A stretch of 64,000 nt of DNA. Source: Planctomycetota bacterium. GTDB lineage: Bacteria > Planctomycetota > PUPC01 > DSUN01. The notes below the pieces were generated by a model. The model ran no database searches. It was not told where the DNA came from and worked only from the letters and a program-made list of their open reading frames with translations. A program made the position numbers and the translations under genes. The stretch covers positions 1-64,000 of the forward strand of contig DAOOIT010000011.1 of assembly GCA_035384565.1 (NCBI GenBank). The letters are read 5' to 3'. Shown piece by piece: positions 25,208 to 35,900 of the stretch (positions are counted from its first letter, which is position 1; every line of letters begins with the position of its first letter).

Positions 25208-25888
25208 ATGAACGAGTTGACGAGGCGAGGTCTGCTCAGCGGCGTGCTCGCGGGCGCTGCGGTGCCGATCCTCGGCGGAGGCCGCGCCACGGCCGAAGAG
25301 GCCGCCAGGCCGGCGCTCAAGAAGTACAGGAACGAGGACTTCTACGGCGCCGACGGCAAGCTCGACGTGGCCAAGGCCAAGCAGGCGTACTACGAGCTGA
25401 TGGAGTACCACAAGTTCCCCATCATGCCCGTGCTGAGGACCGACCAGTTCTGGGTGCTGGACTTCGGCCTCGGCAAGTTCGCCGAGGTGGGCATGGCCGG
25501 CATCTTCTACATCAACGACCAGCGCGACGACTACCTGCTCCACGACATCTGGCTGCTGCCCGGCCAGATGATCCCCGAACACTACCACGTGAAGACCGAC
25601 AAGGTGGCCGCGAAGATGGAGGCCTGGCTCGTCCGGCACGGCACCGACTACTTCGGCAGCGAGGGCGAGCCGTCCCCGAACGCCGACGAGATCATCCCGC
25701 CCAGCCACAAGGAGTGCGCCAAGGCCCGGCACGTGGTCTTCAAAGGCCCCGGCGAGGTCGTCAAGCTCGAGGTTGCCGAAAGCCGCCACTGGCAGAAGGC
25801 CGGCCCCGAGGGCGCCATCGTCACCGAGGTCGCCACCTACCACGACATGGGCGCCCTCCGCTTCAGCCACCCCCAGATCAAGCTGTGA
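25208..25888 (+). CDS. exported cupin, D-lyxose isomerase-like
   Basis: The 226-residue product starts with a Tat-like signal (NELTRRGLLSGVLAGAAV), then a cupin barrel resembling D-lyxose/D-mannose ketol-isomerases. MIPEHYHVKTDKVAAKMEAW gives the His-X-His and Lys/Glu residues of the metal site, with a later His in VAESRHWQKAGPEGAIV. An isomerase in the periplasm would be unusual, so it may instead sense or bind a sugar. It follows the aldolase in the same direction after 87 bases, with AAAGGAG 8 bases before its ATG, and probably belongs to the cluster. Confidence 0.7.
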   Translation: MNELTRRGLLSGVLAGAAVPILGGGRATAEEAARPALKKYRNEDFYGADGKLDVAKAKQAYYELMEYHKFPIMPVLRTDQFWVLDFGLGKFAEVGMAGIFYINDQRDDYLLHDIWLLPGQMIPEHYHVKTDKVAAKMEAWLVRHGTDYFGSEGEPSPNADEIIPPSHKECAKARHVVFKGPGEVVKLEVAESRHWQKAGPEGAIVTEVATYHDMGALRFSHPQIKL

Positions 25889-25896
25889 GGCGCTGA

Positions 25897-25925
25897 CCTC
25901 CCGCAGGGTCCGAACCTGCGGGAGG
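25897..25925. terminator. hairpin after the cupin gene
   Basis: CCTCCCGCAGG (25897-25907) and CCTGCGGGAGG (25915-25925) form an exact 11-bp stem with a 7-base loop, 9 bases after the stop. It belongs to the same family as 23374-23409 and 48545-48576. No T run. Confidence 0.55.
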
Positions 25926-26156
25926 CCGCCCCGTTCTCGTGCCCAGGCTCTGGCTTGCCCCTCCTGCTGTTTCAGAGCGTAGGGTCGGGAGACGGGTCGC
26001 GCGCTCAGAGGGCAGGCCGCCCCATGGGCGATTGGCCCGGGGCGGTCACAGGCATTCCTCTGAGAGCAGTGCTCACTGCGGCGGCTCATTCTGCTTTGGG
26101 TTTCCTCTGTGCACTGCCGAGGCGTGGGGGTCGTGCGAGCCCCGGCCGCCTCGGTG

Positions 26157-26284
26157 CCATGGTGTATCACCGGCAGAGGGGGAGAGAGTGATACAGCATG
26201 GCATGCGCGGCCACGGAAGACCGAGAATCGCCAAACCGCCATGCTGGCTCACCCGTCGGAGACAGGCGGGATGAGCCAGTATGG
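26157..26284 (+). repeat. twin-hairpin element, copy B
   Basis: Hairpin 1 pairs CCATGGTGTATCA (26157-26169) with TGATACAGCATGG (26189-26201), one mismatch. Hairpin 2 pairs CCATGCTGGCTCA (26239-26251) with TGAGCCAGTATGG (26272-26284), one G-U pair. CGAGAATCGCC is at 26222-26232. The stem types differ from copy A but pairing is kept. Confidence 0.75.
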
Positions 26285-26829
26285 GAGAGCCGCGTGGGTG
26301 CCTTCGGTCCCCCGGGGCGGGGGGCCGCCTCGCCCAGGCTGCGGCGACTTTGTAGCCCCCAGCTTACAGCTTGTCCGGGACATCTGACAACCCGCAGGCG
26401 ATCAGCCGACCGAGCTGTCCCCTACCCCACCGCGTCCACCCGCCGGACCGCTTGGGCCGAGTGGGGCGGTAGCATCTCAATGGCAGCCTGTGCCAGCCCG
26501 ATGGTCAGCCTCGGGAATGGGTCCACCGGCGTCGTGCGCGATGTTGCCTGGCGGCAACACGGCGTCGCCCCCTGGGCAGCCTGGGTGGGTAACGCTCGCG
26601 TTCGCAGGGTGTTGCGGCTCCGGTGGCGTGTTGACGTGCCGCCACATGAGCCGTCGAATCCGCCCTTCGCCGGCGGGCGGCGCTGGCGAGCGGAGACAAA
26701 GGCGTTCGCCCGGGCGTAGGGTTGGAGTGATGATTGGGCGAGCGCGCCGGCGAGAGAGCTGACACTCTGTGCCACGCATCGCCCCGGCCCTCCGCGCGCC
26801 GGCTGGCCGGACCCCATCCGGCACAGGAT
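26285..26829. other. non-coding stretch, no gene seen
   Basis: About 550 bases between the twin-hairpin element and the promoter of the giant gene. Short open frames exist on both strands but have random-looking composition, no ribosome sites and no recognisable domains. No RNA gene was recognised. Confidence 0.5.
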
Positions 26830-26858
26830 TTGCTACTCCAAAGCTACTATAGTACTAT
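26830..26858 (+). promoter_or_regulatory. promoter of the giant PEP-CTERM gene
   Basis: TTGCTA (26830-26835), 17 bp, TACTAT (26853-26858), about 85 bp before the start codon. A direct repeat TACTATAG overlaps the -10 box. Confidence 0.6.
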
Positions 26859-26941
26859 AGGCGCTCTCTGCGATGGGAGCCGTTGGCTGACGAGGTACAT
26901 CCTTGTCGCCCTCTCACTCTTGGAACGGAAGCAACCCCAAC

Positions 26942-29900
26942 ATGAAGCGAACGACGTCCTGCGGCTGGGTCGGGTGTCTCGTGGCGGTTCTGAGTCTCTC
27001 GGCTTCGGGTGCCCCGCTCTACTGGGACGGCGATGGTGTCGGCTCGGTGGGCGGTGGGTCAGGCACATGGGACACTACACTTTCCCGCTGGAGCACGACG
27101 CCTGGGGGCAGTGCGTACCAGGTCTGGGTGAATGCCAACCTCGATGACGCCGTGTTCCAGAATGCCCCGGGCATCGTCACCCTGGGCGCGCCGGTGACCG
27201 CTCACGACCTCACCTTCGCGGCCCAAGGTTACAGGTTGGTGGGCACCAACGCCCTCACGCTCGGCGGCGTCACGCCCACGGTGTCGGTGGCCGGCCCGAG
27301 CGACTGGGCGATGGTGGACGTGCCGATCCAGGGTGCGGCCGGCCTCATCCGGTCGGGCGCGGGCAGGCTGTTCCTCACCGAGGGCAGCACCTTCACGGGC
27401 GGGGTGACGCTGAACTCCGGCATCACCACCATCATCAATAGCCCGAACCTCGGCGACCCCGCCAACGTGGTGACCCTCAACGGCGGCACGCTGCAACTGG
27501 CCAATTCGAGCGGCTCGGCAGGCGGGCTCTACCTCCAGCTCGGCAACCCGGTCACCGGCGGGGCGCGGACCATCGTCGTGGGCCCATCGGGGGGCACGAT
27601 TGATGTGCCGGCGATATCGAACGGCGCTGATGGCGCGGCCATCACGGGCATCAATGCGCTCACCGGCAGCGGCACCCTTACGAAGACCGGCCTTGGCTAT
27701 CTCTTCGTGGCGCAGGCAAGCGACTTCTCGGGCAACCTGGTGGTCGCCCCGAACGGCAACCAGTTCGACATTCGCGCGATGGGCACGATGCTCAACGTGG
27801 CCAGTGTGACCATCGGCCAGTCGAGCTATCTCAACGTGGACAACCAGAACCAGCTCATGAGCCGCCAATTCCCCGGCGGGGCAAGCAACCTGTCGTATTC
27901 CGTGATCCCGGACCGCATCAGCGACACGGCGCCGATTCTGCTCGAGGGCGGGCGCCTGATGTACGTGGCCCGCAACACGGGGCTTTCTGGCACCTCGAGC
28001 CGCGAGGTCTTCGGCGCCACTACGGTGGGGCTCGGCCAGTCTGAAATCCGAGCCGAGCGCGCGGGCGGTGGCGGCTCCGACCTCATCCTCTCCAACCTGA
28101 TCCACAACGTGGGCGGCGGCACGGTGCGTTTCACTGCCGGCAACACGATCGGCCTGGCCGGCGACAACGGCCGCATCACCCTCCAGCAGGTTAACGGCGT
28201 GGCCCCCACTACGGGCATGTTCCTCGGCGGCTGGGCCGTGGTGAACAGCGACAACTTCGCCACCTATGTCGTCCCCGCCAGTCTGGGCGCCGCGGGCGGC
28301 GTGGTGCCCTACGGCAGCGCCGTGGCCGGCGCCCCGGCGTATGCCACGACACCCTTTGCCAGCGGCAAGGTTGTCAACCTCACTGCCGACTACACCATCC
28401 CCGCCGGCGACAGCGTGGTGGGCGCGCTGCGGCTCGCCGGCGCCGCAACCCGCCAGGTGCTCTTCACCAACCCCGGCGACACGCTCTACGTCGAGAGCGG
28501 CGGCATCCTCTCGGACGGCAGTAACAACGCCCGCAACATCGGCGCCACCGGCACCCGCGGCCGCCTCACCGCCGGCACCACCTCGGCCACTACCCCGCAG
28601 GAGCTGTTCCTCCACAACAACTCCAACACCACCACCATCTGGTCGCAGATCATCAATAACCCGAACGACCTGATCAACGCCACGGTGGCCCTGGTGAAGG
28701 ACCTCGACGGCCAGGTGAACCTCGAGAACGACCAGAACTCCTATACGGGCGGGACCTATGTTCTGCGCGGCACCCTCGAGGCCCGGGCGGCGGGCACGCT
28801 GGGCTATGGCCCCGTGACCGTGAAGAACTCGCGGCTCAACCTCAATGCAGCCGGCGCCATCAACGCGGCGGCGACCGCCGGCGGCTACACCATCGTGGAC
28901 AATGGGCAGATCCTCCTGAACAGCACGAGCAACTACAACACGACCTGGGACCGCTTCACAGTGCCTGCGGGCGGCGTGCTCTCGGGCCAGAACTCCAACA
29001 CGGCCAATCAGGGCCTCGGCAGCCTCACGCGCGTCGCTTCGCTCACCGGCGGCGGCCAGGTGGTGCTCGCACCCGGCGCCGTCGTGGCGCACAACAGCCA
29101 CTTCAACGACGCCGCAAACGGCACCGGCGTGCGCACCGTGCAGAACCTGGGCACGAACGCCGACCTGTTCTACGGTCTCTACAGCGACTTCAACCCCGGC
29201 GCGGCCGGCTCGCTCACCGTGGGCGCGGGCACCGCCTGGACCGGCATCAGCACGGACCGCAGTGATCGCCGCTTCACCCAAGGCACCATCGTCGCCAACA
29301 GCGATTTCACCCTCCAGGGTCTCCTGCGCGACAACGGCTACGCCCTCCTCTACCTCGGCGGCACCGGCGGCGGCACCTATGGCATCACCAACGCCTCCGG
29401 CGGCCCCATCAATGCCAACATCGTCGGGCGCGTGGCTCTCGATGAGAACTCGCCCGTGAGTCTGCCTAGCGACCTGACCTTTGTCGTCACACCAGGCGCC
29501 ACCCTTTCGCCGAACCAGAGCAACTCGCTCGGCAGCGGCGGCAGCTTCGCCAACGTCCTGGTTCAGGCCGGCGGCACGCTGGATCCGGGGAACTTCACCG
29601 GTGTGCCTCCTGCCATCCCTGGCCCGCTCAATGGCGGCCTCGTGACCGTGGCCGCCGGCGGCCGCCTGCTCCTCAACGACGCCTCGGGCGTCGGCTCCGG
29701 ACAGGCCGGCAACATCACCATGCAGTCCGACTCGATCCTGCACCTCAACAGCAACAACGTCTTCCTGGGGGCGGCCACGGGCCAGTTCGTCTACGAGCCG
29801 GGCGCCATTGTCCGCATCGAGTACAGCAGCCCCTACGGCCTGAAGCCGATCGTTTCGGATGCGCCGGGCGGTAGCCAGGTGGTCTACGAGGTCTGGAACG

Positions 29901-32900
29901 GCGACCGGACACTCACCAACCAGATTCACCCCTTGATCACCGCCGGCCCGGGCTCGCCGAACGTCGCGCCCGAGGTCCTCACCATTGCCAACGGCGGCAT
30001 GCTCACCAACGACTCGAACGACCGCCGCCTCAACGAGGGCCGCGGCCGCGTGATCCTGGGCGACGGCGCGGTGCTGGCCGGCACCAGCCAGACCTACTTC
30101 AACATCCAGGAAAGCCTCGACGTGCAGGCCGGCGCCACCGTCTACATCGGCAGCAGCCGGTGGGTGGACGGCGACCCGAAGCTGGGCGCCGTGCAGTTCG
30201 TGCAGGCCGGCACCAACACGGCCGGCGCGGGCGTGACGTTCAACGTCGTGGACGGCGCGCAGCTCTCGTTCAACCAGGGCAACGTGTTCCCCGACACCGC
30301 GCGGCTGCATCTGCCCGCCGCGGTGACCTACTGGCCGCCGGTGGGCAACCCCCCGCCCGGCGCCTGGAGCGGCCAGCCCGGCAACGGCAGCACCCTGCTG
30401 CTCAACACCGGCTGGACCGAGGTGATCGGCGAACTCACCGGCAACGGCGCCGTGATGGGCAACACCGGCGCCATGCTCGCCGCCGGCTGGGGCACGGCCA
30501 GCAACTTCACCTTCGACGGCCTCTTCAAGAGCGCCAACAGCCAGAACCCCGGCCTCGTGAAGGTGGGCAGCACGCGGATGACCCTCACCAACACGAGCGA
30601 CAGCACCGGCTCGCTCACCGTGTACCAGGGCGAGCTGGCCCTCGCCGGCCCGAACGGCCGGTGGCGTGGCGGCGAGATGCGTCTCTCGAAGGGCGGCACG
30701 CTGCTCTTCGACAACTCGGGCACGGCCGTTGCCGACCGCCAGGTGGCCGGCGGCACCTGGCTCACCACCCTCGCGGGCGGCGATTTCAGGGTCCTCGGCC
30801 ACGCCACCCAGGCGGCCGACGTGGCGATGTACGGCCTCGGCAACTCCGCAGGCTCGGCCGTCACCGGCATCAGCGGCGGCAACACGGGCGGCTTCGGCAC
30901 CGTCACGGTCATCCCCGATGGCGACCTCTCGATGCTGCGCACCTCCGTGACCTTCGGCCAGATGGAGAACTTCCAGAGTTCGAGCGACCGCAACTCGGTC
31001 TGGCTCCTCCGCGGCGCGGGCATCGCCGGCCTACCCGGCACCCACGACGCCAACGGCGTCTACACGCCTAACGCCGGGAACCCGCAAGACGGCCTCATCT
31101 TCATCACCAACCCGAACCTGCTCTCGTCGCTCAGCTACGGGCAGCAGGGCGGCGTCGAGGGCTTCGGCCCCGGCACGCCGGGCACCCCACTGGTGCCCGT
31201 GCGCGGCGATCTCCTGGCCGCGGTGGACCCGAACGCGACCGAGGGCGATTTCGCCACGATGGACGTCGCTAGCGGCGCGAAGCGGACCGGCGTGCGCATC
31301 CTCCAGGCGTCGGAGTATGCCTCCACGACCCTCGAGAACGCCAACCTGTCGCTGAACCTGCGGCTCACCGGGGCGCTCAACTTCGCGGGCGGCGACACGC
31401 GCCTCTCGGTGCTGAAGATGGAGAACGGCTCGAGCCTGAGCGTCAGCGGCGTTGTGCCGCTGCTCACGCAGCCCGCCCAGGTCGTCGTCAACGCAGGCGG
31501 CATCCTCGTGCCGTCGGGAGCCACGGCCTCGCTCACCGCTTCGGGAAATGGCGCCGGCGCGGACTCGGTGATCCGCACGGGCGGCGGCGTGTCGGCCTAT
31601 CTCCACACCTTCGGCGACCTGAGCGTGGACGGCGAGTTCTTCACCGACCAACGCCTGGTGAAGACGGGCAGCGGCACGGCCAGCTTCACGGCCGGCTCGC
31701 TCTCCAACCTCCGCGGCGGCATCGCCCTTCACGAGGGCACGCTGAGCATCAACGACAGCCTCGCCAACATCCGCGAGACCGGCATCAACGCCAGCAGCTT
31801 CTACGGCATCCACCTGGAGCTCAACGGCGGCACGCTCGACCTCAACGGCAACAGCCAGTTCTTCCGCCGGCTCGAGAGCGGCAACATCTTGCCCGGCGTG
31901 GGCACGGAGGGCGGCACCCTCACCAGCGCGGCCCCCGCTCGCGTCACCGTGCAGGACGGCGGCACCTTCTCCGGCCACATCACTGGCGACATCGCCTTCC
32001 ACAAGGTGGGCAACAACACCCTCTACTTCACCAACAGCAACCCGTACACCGGCGAGACCATCGTCCGCCAGGGCACGCTGCTGCTGCGCGACAGCGGCAC
32101 GCTGCCCAACACACCGCAGATTGACCTCAACTACGCCCGGCTGGACATCGTGAACGACAACCTCTCGGGCATGAACGACCGAGTGAACCCCGCCGCTGTG
32201 ATCAACATGCGGGGCGGCGACTTTGTGAACCGCGGCCGCCCCGGCATGCTCACCCAGGAGCACCTCGGCACGGTGAACGTGCTCCAGGGCCAGAACCTCT
32301 TCCAGACCCTCGCCGGCGGCAGCGGCGCGACCGAGACGCACATCAACAACCTCGTGCGCAGCGCCGGCGCCACCGTGGCGTTCCAGCAGAACTACGGCTT
32401 CGTCGGCACCGCCGGCAACGACACCACGGCCATCCGCTACCTGATCAACCAGATCAACAGCGCGCCCGTCGCGCTCAACGACGGCCTCATCGGGGGCTGG
32501 GCCATCGTCAACAACGACCACTTCGCCACCTACCTGCCCGCCACCGGCGTCAGCTACATGAGCAACACCAGCGACGGCTATGCCAACTATGATTCCAGCG
32601 ACCTCAGCGCCGCGACTGCGACGCAGAACGTCAACGACGGCACCTCTCGCACCATCGCCGCCAGCAAGACCGTCAACTCCATCCGCTTCTCCGGCGGCGC
32701 GACGCACACGCTCAACGCCGGCGTGTTGCTGACCGTGGACACGGGCGGCATCATGAGCAACACGAACGCCGGCCACGGCTTCACGGGCGCGGGCCAGATC
32801 ACCTCGAACTCCGGGGAACTCAACCTCTTCGTCAACCAGAACACGATGACCATTGGCGCCCAGATCACAGGCAACATCGCGCTGACCAAGGCCGGCGGCG

Positions 32901-35900
32901 CCACCCTGCGGCTCCAGGGCAACAACAACTACACAGGGAACACCTACTTCCAGGCACTGAGCGGAGCGAGCGATCTCAGCGGCCTCGTAGAACTCAACAC
33001 CGCCAGCGCCAACGGCAGCACCATCGTCGCAATCCCGGGCAATCTCCACATTCACAACACCACAGTCACCGAGTTGCTTCCCAACCAGATCAAGAACACC
33101 GCGACCGTGTACCTCTATGGCGGCGGCACCCTGAATCTCCGCGACGCGGGCGGTGTGACCGAGACCCTCGATGCCCTGGTCTTCAGCGATGCCGGCAGCA
33201 ACGCCAACGCCCGGCCCATCGTCTCCCGCGCCAACGCTCAGGCCACGTCGGCCCTCAACCTCACCGGCGCCACGCCCATCACCGTCTTCAACGACAACCC
33301 GACCTCCACCCCCACCATCAGCACCAACGTCGGCAGCCTCGCCTTCACCCGAGGGGCGGGCAATGCGCAGACCCTCCTGGTCAATTCGCCCGTCACCGTC
33401 AACGGCCTGGCCGCCGCCGGCCTGCTGCTCAACGCCAACATCACCACCGTGCCGACCGGCGTGGACGACGGCGGCCTGATCAAGGCGGGCAACGGCCTCC
33501 TGCTCCTGGGCGGCTCGGGGAGCACCTTCGGCAACCCGGGCGCACCCACCGAGGTGTTCAACATCCAGGAGGGCTACGTTCGCGTGGACCACCAGAACGC
33601 CCTTGGCCCCGTCAACGCCATCACCACCGTGCAGAACGGCGCCACGCTGCTGCTCAACAACAACTCCGGCATCACCGGCAGCCTCCAGCTCAAGAACGGC
33701 TCCACCCTGAGCGTCACGCTGAACAGCTCCACCCTCGGCACCGTGGGCAGCACCGGCACCGTGGACGTGCCGGCGGGCGCGAACGTGGACGTGCTGCTGC
33801 GCGACTACTTCATCCCCGCGACCAACAACGGCAACATCGTGAACAACCACCGCCTCACCGGCGCCGGCACCCTCCACCTGGCCGGCATCGAGTACGCGGC
33901 CGGCTACAACGGCGGCGGCATCCTCCAACTCCAGAATACGGCCAACGACTTCGCAGGCACGATCAACATCGGCACGAACGCCATTCTCACGGCCAACAGC
34001 AGCTCAGGCACGGGCAACACGCTCGGCACCGCGGCGCTGGCTCTCAACGGCGGCGTCCTGCGCCTCCAGGATAACGGCACGGCCAGCAACCAGACGATCA
34101 GCTACGGCAACAACGTGACCCTCAACGCCAACTCGCTGATCGTCGCCGACCGGCAGAGCGGCTCGAACACCACCAACACGATCGCACTCGGCACCCTCAA
34201 CGTCGCGAGCGGCGCCCACGTTCTCGGCTCGAACTTCACGGGCGACGACTTCTGGGCCGTCAACAACAGCTACCAGGTTTCGTTCGCCCAGGTTGACGGG
34301 TTGGGCACGCTCGTCAAGGGCGGCCACCAGGTGCTGAACATCAACGGCTATGCGGCGGGCTTCTCCGGCAACATCGAGATTGCCGGGCCGCAGGGCATCG
34401 CCGTGCAGCCCTCGGGCAACCTCTACCTCACCGCCGCCACCAACAACCTCAACAACCTCACCGTCAACGGAATCTTCGGGCCGCGGCCCAGCACCGCGCT
34501 CAACGTGGCGGGCGTCCTCGAAGTCGGCGACAACGCCGGCCAGGTGGTCAACGGCACCTACGGAGTCGCCACCGGCAGCGTCACAGGCGCCATGAGCGTG
34601 CCGAGCACCGCCACGGTCACCGCAGCCACCCTCCTCAACAACGGCATCATCGGCTCCACCGGCGGCAACGCCACCCTCACCGCCACCCAGATTCAGGGTT
34701 CGGGCCTCTACCAGACCTACAACCAGCCTCTTACCCTCGCCGGCACCCTGGCCGACGGTTCCAACCCCACCGTCCTCAAGGTCGCCGGCAACAACATCGT
34801 GAACCTGGTTCCGGCCGCCTCAGGCACCAGCAGCGGCGGCACCCAGGTGCAGAGCGGCACACTGCGCATCGCCGCCGCCGCCCCGATCACCGACCCGCTG
34901 GGCACGGGCGATATCCAGGTGCTCGGCTACGCCCCGCCCGTGGTCACCGCCGCCACCAGCGCCACCCTGCTCTTCGACAGCGGCGCCAACGCCATCGTCC
35001 AGAACAGCAACATCGTCAACAGCGGCCTCGTGCACGTCGCCAGCGGCACCGTCACGATCGGCGGCACCCTTAGCGGCCCGGGCCCCGGCGCCTATGTGCC
35101 CGGCCTCCTCGAGGGCAACGGGGGCACCTGGAACTCCGCCAGCCCCATCAACACGGGCACCTTCGGCATCAAGCTCGAGCCCCGCATGGGCAACATGAGC
35201 GTCGTCACCCACGACCGCATCACCGGCTGGAGCGACAACGAGACCTGGGTCTACAGCGGCCAGTTCTACGATGCCGACGGCTACTTCAGCTTCATCGAGA
35301 ACATCGACGACAATGCGGCGGTCCTGATCGATGGCGTCAAGCGCCTCGAGGAGAGCGGCTCGGAGATCTCGAGCACATCCATGATCGCCGGCCAGCGCGG
35401 CGCGACGGTCTACGCCAGCCAGAACTCCTACGGCGGGAACCTCTACTTCGGCATGGGACCCAACGGCGACGGCTGGCACGACATCGAGATCCGCTTCCAG
35501 CAGGGCGGCGGCGGCGCCGGCCCGTGGGGCGTGACCAACGGCATGAACAACAACTTCGGCTTCGGCCTGAGCACCGACGGCACGCGGGCCCTCGACGGCG
35601 CTCTCTACACTCGGCCCATTGACCCTGGCGACGCCAGCCTGTTCCGCACCCCGGTCGCCGCGCAAGGCAACCTCCAGATCGCCAGCGGCGCCGCCCTCAA
35701 CCTCACCGCCCCCGGCGCCACCCACAGCACCGGCAGCCTCCTCGCCAGCGGCAGCTCCGGCGCCGCCGCGCTCAACCTGGCCAACGGCGCCACCCTCAAC
35801 ACAGGCAACGTCACCATCCCCAGCGGTGTCACCCTGAACGCCAGCGCCCTCAGCGGCACCGCCGCCCTCAACCTCACTGGCAGCCTGACAGGCCGGGGGG

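Noticed and set aside
26422..26824. Short frames in the spacer before the giant gene
   Set aside because: Several frames overlap on both strands with Arg/Pro/Ala-rich random composition and no ribosome sites.
27059..33928. Very long minus-strand open frames opposite the giant gene (27059-30802 and 31031-33928)
   Set aside because: They mirror the codon bias of the plus-strand gene, have low-complexity Ala/Gly/Val/His composition, and show no domain or ribosome site. They are antisense shadows in GC-rich DNA.
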